A DNA stretch of 48,686 bases, taken from contig NZ_MTAW01000018.1 in NCBI RefSeq assembly GCF_002154725.1, positions 1-48,686 of the forward strand, given 5' to 3'. The notes beneath the pieces are model-generated. The model was not told where the DNA came from and ran no database searches. It saw only the letters and a list, made by a program, of their open reading frames with translations. Below are positions 19,528-27,786 of the stretch, one piece after another (the first letter of the stretch is position 1; every line of letters begins with the position of its first letter). This stretch comes from Nostoc sp. 106C (GTDB lineage: Bacteria; Cyanobacteriota; Cyanobacteriia; Cyanobacteriales; Nostocaceae). Made by a program: the position numbers and the translations under genes.

Positions 19528-19649
19528 CTTTGTGAGTGTAAAAGGCAACCTGGTAATAACAGCGATCGCTTGGGATTCGGCTTGGTCAAATTTAGCTTGA
19601 TTGAAAATAATACACAAACTCATAAGTAAATCACAGGAAACACAAAATT

Positions 19650-21173
19650 ATGGCAATTATTAGTGGAACTATCACCCCTGCTGACGACAAAATCTTAGCT
19701 GATGGGGCGAACGATACAATCGATGCTCTCGCAGGTAACGATACCGTTAATGGTGGCGCGGGAAACGACATCCTCATAGGCAATTTCGGCAACGATTCTC
19801 TATTAGGAGGACTTGGTAACGATTCCCTCGATGGTGGATTCAACAGAGACACCCTTGATGGTGGTGCGGGTAACGACACTCTTAACGGTGGCGATGACAA
19901 CGATACCCTTTCTGGTGGAACTGGAAACAATCTCGTTAATGGTGGTGCAGGTAACGATATTCTCATCGCTCAAAACGGAAACTTTCCAGGTGCAGGCGAT
20001 GTTGGCGATACCTTGATTGGCGGTGCAGGTAATGACGAGCTACGTGTTGAGGGAGCCTCAAATTATTTCTTGACTAATAATCAGCTGTTTGTGGGTAATT
20101 TAGCTCACAAGTTTTCTGAGATTGAGGATGTCAGGCTCACTGGTACTGCGGGTAATGACACGATTAATGCCTCTCAAGCTTTGTTGTCAGGGCGAACCTT
20201 TCTCTTTGGCGGTGATGGCAATGACACCATCACAGGTAGCCGTGGACTTGACCAGATTAACGGTGGTCGGGGTGATGACAGCATAGTAGGAGGTTCGGGA
20301 TTTAACTTTCTACGTGGTAATGATGGCAATGACACCCTAATCGGTGGAAATGACGGTAATAATTTCAATGGTGGCGCAGGGAATGACTTTGTCCAAGGCG
20401 GAACAGGAAACGATAGTTTTTCTGATAGTAACTTTGATGGAGCAGGGAATGACCAATACATCGGGGGAGCAGGCGATGATTTCTTGTTTATCCAAGGCGA
20501 TACTAACTTTGAGCTATTCTCATTTGTCAATGACCCAAACACAAGCACACTCAAAGGTGGTAAGTCTATAGGAGGCATACCAGATGGAACAGTCACAGGC
20601 ATTGATACCCTCAAAGGTATTGAAAGCGTCACAATTCAAGGAGGCGATAGCTTCAATATCATAGATGCTTCTAAAGCCAACCAAAACGTTACTCTGATTG
20701 CTGGCGGTGGTGGTGGCTCTATGAAAGGTGGTAGTGGTAACGATAGCCTATCAGGTTCATTTTCTGGCAATGACTCTCTCTCAGGAGGTGCAGGTAACGA
20801 TACCCTCACCGGAAATGGCGGCTTTAATACCGGAGAGGTGGATATTTTAATAGGAGGAAATGCCTCCGTAGGAGTTCAATCTGCTGATACGTTCCTCATA
20901 TTGGATGGCTATCGCCAAGCTGGTCATGCTGTTATCAGCGACTTTTCTATACAAGATGGGGACAAAATCCGTCTGCGTTTTCCTTTCCAAGGCTCTGCTA
21001 GCGATTTCACCTTCGTACAACAAAACTTCCCTAATACGAGTACGGGTACAAATTCCTCAGCTATCAAAGATACTGTTATCTTCTTTGGCTCGCCTGCTTC
21101 CAATGACATTATTGCGGTGGTTGAGGATGTTAGTCTCACTGCAACAAGTCCTGGTATCGAAATTTTTGGTTAA
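19650..21173 (+). CDS. RTX-type calcium-binding repeat protein
   Basis: A 507-residue acidic Gly/Asp/Asn-rich protein with many nonapeptide RTX repeats (GGAGNDTLNGGDDNDTL and similar) across most of its length. These form calcium-binding parallel beta-rolls after secretion. There is no N-terminal signal peptide, as expected for type I secretion. The last 100 residues (DTFLILDGYRQAGHAVISDF...) lack repeats and probably hold the secretion/folding region. ATG 19650 has an AGGAAA ribosome site. No enzymatic domain is seen, so a surface or matrix role is more likely than a toxin. Its upstream region shares an element with the adjacent lanthipeptide precursors. Confidence 0.8.
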   Translation: MAIISGTITPADDKILADGANDTIDALAGNDTVNGGAGNDILIGNFGNDSLLGGLGNDSLDGGFNRDTLDGGAGNDTLNGGDDNDTLSGGTGNNLVNGGAGNDILIAQNGNFPGAGDVGDTLIGGAGNDELRVEGASNYFLTNNQLFVGNLAHKFSEIEDVRLTGTAGNDTINASQALLSGRTFLFGGDGNDTITGSRGLDQINGGRGDDSIVGGSGFNFLRGNDGNDTLIGGNDGNNFNGGAGNDFVQGGTGNDSFSDSNFDGAGNDQYIGGAGDDFLFIQGDTNFELFSFVNDPNTSTLKGGKSIGGIPDGTVTGIDTLKGIESVTIQGGDSFNIIDASKANQNVTLIAGGGGGSMKGGSGNDSLSGSFSGNDSLSGGAGNDTLTGNGGFNTGEVDILIGGNASVGVQSADTFLILDGYRQAGHAVISDFSIQDGDKIRLRFPFQGSASDFTFVQQNFPNTSTGTNSSAIKDTVIFFGSPASNDIIAVVEDVSLTATSPGIEIFG

Positions 21174-21264
21174 CTTTGACTTGTCCCCTCAACGTTAATC
21201 TGCCACCTGATATTAGACATATTGCATAAGTCGATATGTTGAACAAATTCACACAGATACACAT

Positions 21265-21399
21265 TAGACTTCTTGCAAAAATGCTAATCAGCAAAAAAGG
21301 AACCACAGATGAACACCGATAAACACCGATATTTATCTGTGTTCATCTGTGTTTATCTGTGGTTTGATATTCAAAATTTTGACTTATGCAAGAGGTCTA
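21265..21399. mobile_element. MITE-like foldback element
   Basis: A 135-base element bounded by near-perfect inverted ends, TAGACTTCTTGCA and TGCAAGAGGTCTA. Inside, 21301-21363 forms a long palindrome built from ACAGATGAACACCGATAAAC and its complement (GTGTTCATCTGTGTTTATCT). It codes for nothing. A half copy lies beside the IS110 element at 31469-31516. Confidence 0.55.
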
Positions 21400-21572
21400 T
21401 TGATAAATATCAGTGTGTATCTGTTATTGTCTATAGCTAGTTACTATTTTTCATGCCTCAAGCAAATGAGAATTTCCATATTAAAAATAGCATTGTCTAA
21501 CAAAAACCACCCAACTTAAATTTACTTACTTAAACTTAATCGTGCTTTCTCTTTACTTAATTGGATTAAATA

Positions 21573-21598
21573 AAACTCCTTAAATTATCCACATTTAC
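21573..21598 (+). promoter_or_regulatory. Shared 26-bp element upstream of the lanthipeptide precursors
   Basis: Identical over 26 bases to 19502-19527 upstream of the RTX gene, again preceded by TACTTAA repeats (21521-21560). It ends 133 bases before the first precursor start, compared with 122 bases for the RTX gene. Conservation inside otherwise diverged non-coding DNA suggests a common regulatory site. Confidence 0.5.
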
Positions 21599-21731
21599 AT
21601 TTTTGAATTTACAAGAGATTCTAGTATTAACTACTTGAGCATGACTAACGGAAGGCGAAATACTTTAACTAACCGTTTATAAGTACTTAGTTCAAGTAAA
21701 TTTATCAGCATCATTTAATGAGGATACAATC

Positions 21732-21992
21732 ATGATTCAGAACATCAAAGAACTGCTGCAAAATACTCAACTACAACAGCAAATTAAAGAAGCTGCCAAC
21801 TTTGCAGAAGCTGTCAAACTGATTACAACCGCAGGGGCACAAAAGGGCTACTCTTTCAGCCAAGAAAATATAGCTCAGGCAGCAAGCGGGTTAATGTTAG
21901 AAGAGCGCGAAATCTCAGAAGCTGATTTACTCGCAGTTGCTGGTGGGTTGCGGGCTTCTTCTATAACTAGAAGCATTTTGAGTTGTTGTTAA
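21732..21992 (+). CDS. Nif11-leader lanthipeptide precursor 1
   Basis: An 86-residue precursor with a 72-residue Nif11-type leader (MIQNIKELLQ start, DLLAVAGG end) and a 14-residue core, LRASSITRSILSCC. The double-glycine site fits the C39 peptidase exporter encoded at 27787. The core has Ser/Thr at positions 4, 5, 7, 9 and 12 and two adjacent Cys at the end, so up to two (methyl)lanthionine rings are possible. AGGA lies about 10 bases before the ATG. It is the first of five tandem precursors sharing leader sequence but not core sequence. Confidence 0.9.
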   Translation: MIQNIKELLQNTQLQQQIKEAANFAEAVKLITTAGAQKGYSFSQENIAQAASGLMLEEREISEADLLAVAGGLRASSITRSILSCC

Positions 21993-22078
21993 TCGAACTG
22001 TGCCAAGCGGCGTGGCGAAGCTGTATGGTTTTTCTATGCTATTGTCACGCCTTGGAAATGTGCTTATCCTAGCTCGAA

Positions 22079-22124
22079 TTTTTGGGAAATAATTAGTGTA
22101 ATAACTGCTATCTTTCCCAAAATT
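22079..22124. terminator. Inverted repeat between precursors 1 and 2
   Basis: TTTTGGGAAA (22080-22089) and TTTCCCAAAA (22113-22122) can pair across a 23-base loop. A GC-rich inverted pair (CCAAGCGGCGTGGC near 22001 and GTCACGCCTTGG near 22044) precedes it. These may terminate or attenuate the precursor-1 transcript, letting precursor and enzyme levels differ. There is no strong T-run, so terminator activity is unproven. Confidence 0.35.
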
Positions 22125-22152
22125 AACTAATCTTAAAAACAGGAATAAACTA

Positions 22153-22410
22153 ATGATTCAGAATATTAAAGAACTGTTGCAAAATGCTCAACTGCAACAG
22201 CAAGTAAAAGAAGCTTCTAACTTGGTAGAAGCCATCAAATTAATTACAAACGCTGGCACAAAAAAGGGATACTCTTTTACACAAGAGAGTATAGCTCAGG
22301 TAGTAAGCAAGCTCATGTTAGAGGAGCGCGAACTTTCGGAAGCTGACTTACTTTCTGTTGCTGGAGGCAAGAATAGTTTCACGGGGTTTGAGAGCTTTAT
22401 GTGGTGCTAG
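22153..22410 (+). CDS. Nif11-leader lanthipeptide precursor 2
   Basis: An 85-residue precursor. The 72-residue leader is very similar to precursor 1 and ends LLSVAGG; the 13-residue core is KNSFTGFESFMWC. Ser3, Thr5 and Ser9 with one C-terminal Cys allow a single ring plus dehydrated residues. Start context CAGGAATAAACTA-ATG is nearly identical to that of precursor 3. Confidence 0.9.
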   Translation: MIQNIKELLQNAQLQQQVKEASNLVEAIKLITNAGTKKGYSFTQESIAQVVSKLMLEERELSEADLLSVAGGKNSFTGFESFMWC

Positions 22411-22484
22411 TAAGCTTTTGATGGAGTTAGCTTCAATGCCAATAGATTCAGAACTCAAATAATCTCAAAAATAGGAATAAACTA

Positions 22485-22751
22485 ATGATTCAGAACATCA
22501 AAGAACTGCTGCAAAATGCTCAAATGCAACAGCAAATTAAAGAAGCTGCTAACTTAGCAGAAGCCATCAAACTGATTACAACCGCAGGCGCACAAAAGGG
22601 CTACTCTTTTACCCAAGAGATTGTAGCTCAAGTTGTCAGCAAACTAATGTTAGAGGGTCACGAACTTACAGAATCTGACTTACTCTCAATTGCTGGAGCA
22701 TTACCTCCTCCTTGTAATACGAAAATGAGGAATACTTCGTGTTGGATTTAG
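22485..22751 (+). CDS. Nif11-leader lanthipeptide precursor 3
   Basis: An 88-residue precursor with the shared 72-residue leader, here ending SIAGA (Gly-Ala instead of Gly-Gly), and a 16-residue core LPPPCNTKMRNTSCWI. Cys5 precedes all dehydratable residues, while Cys14 follows Thr7, Thr12 and Ser13. One ring could therefore run in the reverse (Cys N-terminal) direction, as known for some prochlorosins. Gly-Ala is a normal cleavage site for this leader class. Confidence 0.9.
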   Translation: MIQNIKELLQNAQMQQQIKEAANLAEAIKLITTAGAQKGYSFTQEIVAQVVSKLMLEGHELTESDLLSIAGALPPPCNTKMRNTSCWI

Positions 22752-22871
22752 CAGGATTTACTTTTTTAAATCCTGAACATAAATGAGTGAACTTTCTGTG
22801 AATGCGTCTGAGTTTGGATATTTTAACTGTCTGCAATCGAGATACATTAGCTGATACTTCACTAAATACCT

Positions 22872-22905
22872 GAGCTACTTGAATAATGTTTGATTTGAGT
22901 AGCTA
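22872..22905. promoter_or_regulatory. AGCTACT inverted repeat upstream of precursor 4
   Basis: AGCTACT (22873-22879) and AGTAGCT (22898-22904) flank an 18-base AT-rich spacer. The same arms recur before precursor 5 (23370-23398). It lies about 50 bases before the precursor-4 start, so it could be an operator or transcript hairpin. Confidence 0.35.
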
Positions 22906-22954
22906 TCAATTTAAACAAGAGAAATTGTCTAACTTCAATCAGGAGAATAAATTC

Positions 22955-23215
22955 ATGATTCAAAACATCAAAGAACTATTGCAAAATACTCAATTGCAAC
23001 AGCAAATTAAAGAAGCTGCCAATTTAGTAGAAGCCATTAAACTAATTACAACCGCAGGCGCACAAAAGGGCTACGCGTTTAGCCAAGAGAGTGTAGCTCA
23101 GGTAGTTGGTGGATTAATGTTAGAAAGCCATGAACTTACGGAATCGGACTTACTTATGGTTGCTGGTGGATTAATGCCTGATTGTAAATGCGGCTTGATT
23201 TATTGCACAGAATAA
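22955..23215 (+). CDS. Nif11-leader lanthipeptide precursor 4
   Basis: An 86-residue precursor starting at ATG 22955, chosen over the in-frame ATG 22886 because it aligns with the other leaders and has CAGGAG upstream. The leader ends LLMVAGG; the 14-residue core is LMPDCKCGLIYCTE. It has three Cys but only one hydroxylated residue (Thr13), after all Cys. A classical lanthionine pattern is hardly possible, making this core the odd one out. Confidence 0.88.
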   Translation: MIQNIKELLQNTQLQQQIKEAANLVEAIKLITTAGAQKGYAFSQESVAQVVGGLMLESHELTESDLLMVAGGLMPDCKCGLIYCTE

Positions 23216-23369
23216 CCTAGAAATCTCCAATCTTTTTCTTGAATATTATCTCCAAAGTGGCAAAATAAAAAACTTCTTTAAGTGAAGAAATGCTATGAAT
23301 TTGCCAAAATTAGGTAATTTCAATATTTCTTATCAAGACAGATTGGATAATGTATTTGAATAAAACTCT

Positions 23370-23398
23370 GAGCTACTTAAATATTTTTAAAGTAGCTC
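23370..23398. promoter_or_regulatory. GAGCTACTT inverted repeat upstream of precursor 5
   Basis: GAGCTACTT (23370-23378) and AAGTAGCTC (23390-23398) form a perfect 9-base inverted repeat with an 11-base AT loop, 27 bases before the precursor-5 start. It matches the arms upstream of precursor 4. Confidence 0.4.
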
Positions 23399-23425
23399 TC
23401 TAACTTCAAAAAGGAGAGTAAACTC

Positions 23426-23674
23426 ATGATTAATAGTATTGAAGAACTATTGCAAAATATCGAACTACAACAGCAAGTCAAAGAAGCTACCAACTTAGCA
23501 GAAACCACTAAACTCATTACAACAGCAGGTACTGAAAAAGGTTACTATTTGACCGAACAACAGGTAGCGCAAATAGCTAGCGAACTAATGTTAGAGAAGC
23601 TAGAACTTCGCGAGACTGACTTACTTACAGTTGCTGGCGCTTTTGGTTACACAAATAATAGATATTGTTTTTAG
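23426..23674 (+). CDS. Nif11-leader lanthipeptide precursor 5
   Basis: An 82-residue precursor. The leader (72 residues, ends LLTVAGA) is the most diverged of the five, starting MINSIEELLQ. The 10-residue core is FGYTNNRYCF, one of the shortest expected for a lanthipeptide, with a single Thr4-Cys9 pair giving one possible methyllanthionine ring. AAGGAGAG precedes the start. The LanM gene follows 154 bases downstream. Confidence 0.87.
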   Translation: MINSIEELLQNIELQQQVKEATNLAETTKLITTAGTEKGYYLTEQQVAQIASELMLEKLELRETDLLTVAGAFGYTNNRYCF

Positions 23675-23828
23675 TTTCTGTTTGAGTTGGGTTATTTTTG
23701 GGAATCAAAGTGAAGAGTGATATTGCTTTTAAATCTGGGGGAAAGTGTCTTTCCCCTACTTTACAAAATATTGGCGATAGAAAACCCTTCAATTCATTTA
23801 GTACTCCTCTATCCCTCAGTTTTACATT

Positions 23829-26800
23829 ATGTCTCGGATTTCGATGCCTATAACGGACTACGCTTACGCACCTCCAGTTAATTATACCAATGCAGATTTA
23901 GCCTCAATTGTTGCTAATGCCAGTTTCCTTTGGGAACGTCTCGATTCAGAGGGTTTTACTGTGGATGGAGAACAGGCTGAATCAGAAATTGAGCGTCGCT
24001 GCGATCGCTGGTGTCAAGTTGCAGCACAGGGTAACTTAGATACATTCCAAAAACGCTTACAGTGGGAAGGTTTGAATCTTGATGCTGTGCGTCCGATGTT
24101 GGGAACTGTGCGAATTACAGACAATCAGCCGTTGCCAGAATGGGCGCAAACCCTGCAACAAATCATGCAGACGGCGACAGAATTTATATCTGTATCTGGA
24201 TCATTTTTGCCAACCGATCCAGACAATCCGCTTCCTTTCGAGGATATTCTTTTACCTGCGATCGCAGTTGCCAGACAACAACTTCTGATTCGTCTGGGTT
24301 CTGAGCAACTCACGGAAGATAGCCTGCCTCTTTCTATGCTCACAGAAACCGCTTATCAAGCTTTAGAGCGTACTTTACTGCAACGACTCGTAGAACTTTG
24401 CACCAAGACACTAGACTTTGAATTCTCCCAGGTTCGTCCCTTTGGTCAGAATTTGCTCAATTTGCTAGGGCTAGAAACAGAAGACAGCGATCGCAAAACT
24501 CACTACACCCAGTTCGTTGAGCGACTGCTGCAAAGTGGATTGCTGACTTTTTTCCAGAAGTATCCAGTCCTCGGTCGATTAGTGGCAACAGCAGTCAGTT
24601 TCTGGGTTGAGTTCACGGCTGAATTCCTGCAACGATTGGCTGAGGATAGAGCCGAGATTCAGCGAGTTTTTGGCTCAACGATTGATATAGACAAAGTTGC
24701 ACAAATCCAAACCTCTCTTTCTGACCCACATAAGCGCGGCAGAAGCGTGATTTTGCTCACCTTTGAGTCTGGACTCAAACTCGTCTATAAGCCCAAGGAT
24801 TTAGGATTAGAAGTTGCTTTTAACGAATTTTTATCTTGGTGTAACCAACACAGCCAGCTTTTAGATTTCAAAATAATTCAGGTGCTTAACCGCAAGAGTT
24901 ATGGTTGGGTGGAATATGTTGAGCAGCAATCTTGCATTGATGAAGCCGCTGTCAAACGCTTTTATCAACGTGCTGGAATGCTGTTGTGCGTACTTTATGC
25001 TTTCAGGGGAACCGATTGCCATTGCGAAAACTTAATTGCTAGTGGCGAACATTTAGTGTTAATCGATATGGAAACCCTGCTGCATCATGAAGCCAATCTC
25101 ATTGACAATTCACCCTTTATTCAAGAGTTTGAGACAGCCGCCGCACAACGCCTCTGGGATTCGGTACTCCGCACTGGGATGTTACCTCGGTGGGATTTTA
25201 GCAGCGATCGCCGCATTGCTTATGATATTAGCGGGTTAGGCAGTATCGATTCAGAGCAAGCTCCCCGGAAATTACGTCGCTGGCAGGCAATTAACACTGA
25301 CAATATGCACCAACGCTATGAGTCTGTGACATTCCCTCCAGAGAAAAATTTGCCGCGCTTGGGTGAAGTTGCTTTATCTGCCAACGATTATCAGGTAGAA
25401 ATTGCTACTGGATTTGAGCAGATGTATCGTTTCTTGATGGTAAATCAGGATAGGCTTCTAGCTCCGGACAGCCCACTTGCTGCGATGCAAAATCAACAAG
25501 TCCGCTTTATCTTCCGCGCCACCCAGATTTACGGTACTATTCTCCAAAATGCGTGGGCACCCGATTACCTCAAAAATGGAGTGGACTATAGCATTGAACT
25601 GGATCGCCTCAGTTATGCTTTTCTAGTTGCTCAGGAAAAACCCCATGCTTGGCCGATCCTGAGTGCGGAACTGCAAGCTATGCAGCAGTTAGATATTCCT
25701 TTCTTTACCGCTAGTGCCGCTAGCGATGAGTTGAGCGTAGCTAAGAATCAAACTATTCGGCAGTACTTTAAGCAACCTAGTTATCAACAAGTTCTAATGC
25801 AATTACAAGCCCTGGATGAAACTGACTTAGCCCGACAAGTTGCGATCGTTCAAGGCTCTTACTATGCCAAGGTAGCGCAAACCGCAAGTAAAGAAAGCGA
25901 ACAATGGAATGTTGAGTCCTTACCATTGCTGAACTCACAACAGTTGATTGCGGAAGCCAGAGCGATCGCGTCTGAACTCGAAGCCAGAGCCATTCCCGAC
26001 CCCGATGGTAGCGTTAACTGGATTGGCTTAGTTTATATACCGGAAGCAGAACGATTTCAACTACAGGTGTTAAACGACAGTCTGTATGACGGACGCAGTG
26101 GAATAGCGTTGTTTCTCGCCGCCCTCTATCAGGTATGCGGTGAACCGTGTTTCCGTAATCTGGCATTGCAGACATTACAATCGTTACGTAAACAGATTCA
26201 AACTCTCGATCCAGAATCTCAGCAGCGAAAAGCCCGTCTCAGTGGAATTGGGGGTACAACAGGTTTAGGTTCTACAATTTATACCTTCGTCAAGATTAGC
26301 CAATTTCTAGGCGATGAAACCCTCTTGCAAGATGCTCAAGTTTTGTGCGATTGGATGACACCGGAATTAATTGCAGCAGATAAATTTTTAGATATTATTA
26401 GCGGTGCGGCTGGAGCCATATTAGGGTTGTTGTCCCTTTATGGAGTCACAAAACAAGCAACCGTATTGGAAAAAGCGATCGCTTGCGGACAGCATTTACT
26501 TACTCACCGAGTCAGCCATGAAGGTCGGCCTAAAGCCTGGCTTACCATTGGTGAAACACCCTTTACTGGCTTCTCTCACGGAGCCGCTGGCATTTCCTAT
26601 GCCCTGCTACAACTCTACGCTGTCACCGAAGACCGCAACTATTTAGAAGCCGCCTTAGAAGGGATTGAGTATGAACGCAGCGTTTTTTCTGAATCCCATG
26701 CCAATTGGCCCGACTTTCGTGGATTAGCACAAACAGGACAGCCTGTGTTTCCCGTCCAGTGGTGTCATGGTGCAGCCGGAATTGGGTTAGCTCGCTTAGG

Positions 26801-27158
26801 TAGTTTCAAGATTGCGAACACACCTGACATGGAACGCGAGGTTGAAATCGCGCTGCAAACTACTCAGCGCTATGCATTGCAAGCCATCGATCATCTATGC
26901 TGTGGGAATATGGGTCGGGTTGAGGTGCTGTTAGTTGGTGGTCAACGCTACTCCCGTCCCGATTGGTATGAAAGTGCTTTCCAGAATGCGACGAATATTA
27001 TAGCTAAAGCCAAGCGTACCGGAGCTTATAAACTGTTCCCCAACTTACCTAATTCTGTATTTAATCCTGGCTTCTTCCCCGGTACAGCTGGAATTGGTTA
27101 TCAACTTCTTCGTCTAGCACAACCAGAACAATTACCTTCAGTTTTGCTGTGGGAGTGA
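23829..27158 (+). CDS. lanM: Class II lanthipeptide synthetase LanM, CCG type
   Basis: A 1109-residue bifunctional enzyme. The N-terminal dehydratase (DUF4135) domain has the kinase-like LVYKPKDL block near residue 317, TDCHCENLIA near 394 and LIDMETLLHH near 410, used to phosphorylate and eliminate Ser/Thr. The C-terminal LanC-like cyclase has GFSHGAAGIS (near 914), WCHGAAGIG (Cys near 978) and LCCGNMG (near 1023). The CCG motif, rather than the usual CHG, gives three Cys zinc ligands as in ProcM, a group known for substrate tolerance. This fits five divergent cores next door. ATG 23829 lacks a clear Shine-Dalgarno sequence. No second LanM is seen. Confidence 0.93.
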   Translation: MSRISMPITDYAYAPPVNYTNADLASIVANASFLWERLDSEGFTVDGEQAESEIERRCDRWCQVAAQGNLDTFQKRLQWEGLNLDAVRPMLGTVRITDNQPLPEWAQTLQQIMQTATEFISVSGSFLPTDPDNPLPFEDILLPAIAVARQQLLIRLGSEQLTEDSLPLSMLTETAYQALERTLLQRLVELCTKTLDFEFSQVRPFGQNLLNLLGLETEDSDRKTHYTQFVERLLQSGLLTFFQKYPVLGRLVATAVSFWVEFTAEFLQRLAEDRAEIQRVFGSTIDIDKVAQIQTSLSDPHKRGRSVILLTFESGLKLVYKPKDLGLEVAFNEFLSWCNQHSQLLDFKIIQVLNRKSYGWVEYVEQQSCIDEAAVKRFYQRAGMLLCVLYAFRGTDCHCENLIASGEHLVLIDMETLLHHEANLIDNSPFIQEFETAAAQRLWDSVLRTGMLPRWDFSSDRRIAYDISGLGSIDSEQAPRKLRRWQAINTDNMHQRYESVTFPPEKNLPRLGEVALSANDYQVEIATGFEQMYRFLMVNQDRLLAPDSPLAAMQNQQVRFIFRATQIYGTILQNAWAPDYLKNGVDYSIELDRLSYAFLVAQEKPHAWPILSAELQAMQQLDIPFFTASAASDELSVAKNQTIRQYFKQPSYQQVLMQLQALDETDLARQVAIVQGSYYAKVAQTASKESEQWNVESLPLLNSQQLIAEARAIASELEARAIPDPDGSVNWIGLVYIPEAERFQLQVLNDSLYDGRSGIALFLAALYQVCGEPCFRNLALQTLQSLRKQIQTLDPESQQRKARLSGIGGTTGLGSTIYTFVKISQFLGDETLLQDAQVLCDWMTPELIAADKFLDIISGAAGAILGLLSLYGVTKQATVLEKAIACGQHLLTHRVSHEGRPKAWLTIGETPFTGFSHGAAGISYALLQLYAVTEDRNYLEAALEGIEYERSVFSESHANWPDFRGLAQTGQPVFPVQWCHGAAGIGLARLGSFKIANTPDMEREVEIALQTTQRYALQAIDHLCCGNMGRVEVLLVGGQRYSRPDWYESAFQNATNIIAKAKRTGAYKLFPNLPNSVFNPGFFPGTAGIGYQLLRLAQPEQLPSVLLWE

Positions 27159-27194
27159 GGGCTGTTTGGGGGTGTGGGGAGTGTGGGGGGACAA

Positions 27195-27240
27195 GGAAGA
27201 CAAATGACAAATGACCAATGACAAATGACAAATGACAAAT
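27195..27240. repeat. AATGACA short tandem repeats
   Basis: Heptamers of the ACAAATG type (ACAAATGACAAATGACCAATG and on) run directly into the start codon of the next gene. Similar text (GTCATTGGTCATTTGTCATT) occurs near 17790 and 5030. It creates several overlapping ATGs in different frames before the mini-HlyD gene. Confidence 0.55.
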
Positions 27241-27783
27241 CCACCTCGCTCAATCTTTCGTAAAGATGCTGTTCGTCGTTATTTGGAAGGTAGGGAAAAG
27301 TCTATCTTGCCGCGACTGGTTTCTCCACGCACGTTTATTTATCTATGGTTTCTGTTGGGGTTGCTAGGGATGAGTAGTATCATCGCTTGGTTTACCAAGG
27401 TGCCAATGTATGCTTCTGGTAAAGCTATCATTGTTCGTTCGAGCAATCAAAGAATTGTAGTAGCCACCTTTTTTGAACCTCAACATCTTTCAAGCTTGCG
27501 AAAAACCAAAAAATTATTTTTAAATTTTGCTGATCGGGGCGCTCGCACTGCTGCCATCATTACTGTTCAACCAGAGATTTTTAGCCCCGACACTATCCAA
27601 AAACGATTTGCGATCGCACAAATTACGCGGCCCAGTGCAATAGCGATCGCACAATTAGAGCCGATAGACAAAAACTTGCCTGCTAGTGCATATCTGGGTA
27701 GTGTCGGTCATGCACAAGCGGAAGTTGGATCGCAACGCCTCATATCTTTATTACCACTAATTGGGCAATTCTTTGAGCAATAG
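27232..27783 (+). CDS. Mini HlyD-like membrane-fusion protein
   Basis: A 183-residue protein. The N-terminal cytoplasmic stretch (FRKDAVRRYLEGREKSILPR) and one membrane helix (YLWFLLGLLGMSSIIAWF) resemble the start of HlyD-type adaptors in bacteriocin export systems. The segment after it (YASGKAIIVRSSNQRIVVATF) resembles a barrel-sandwich half. The long coiled coil of normal HlyD proteins (about 400 aa) is missing. It sits between lanM and the exporter gene with only 3 bases to the latter, so it is very likely an exporter subunit. The start lies within heptamer repeats and lacks a ribosome site. Confidence 0.7.
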   Translation: MTNPPRSIFRKDAVRRYLEGREKSILPRLVSPRTFIYLWFLLGLLGMSSIIAWFTKVPMYASGKAIIVRSSNQRIVVATFFEPQHLSSLRKTKKLFLNFADRGARTAAIITVQPEIFSPDTIQKRFAIAQITRPSAIAIAQLEPIDKNLPASAYLGSVGHAQAEVGSQRLISLLPLIGQFFEQ

Positions 27784-27786
27784 ACC

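Noticed and set aside
19650-21173. RTX protein as a pore-forming toxin
   Set aside because: Only calcium-binding repeats and a short tail are present; there is no hydrophobic pore domain, acylation region or enzymatic domain.
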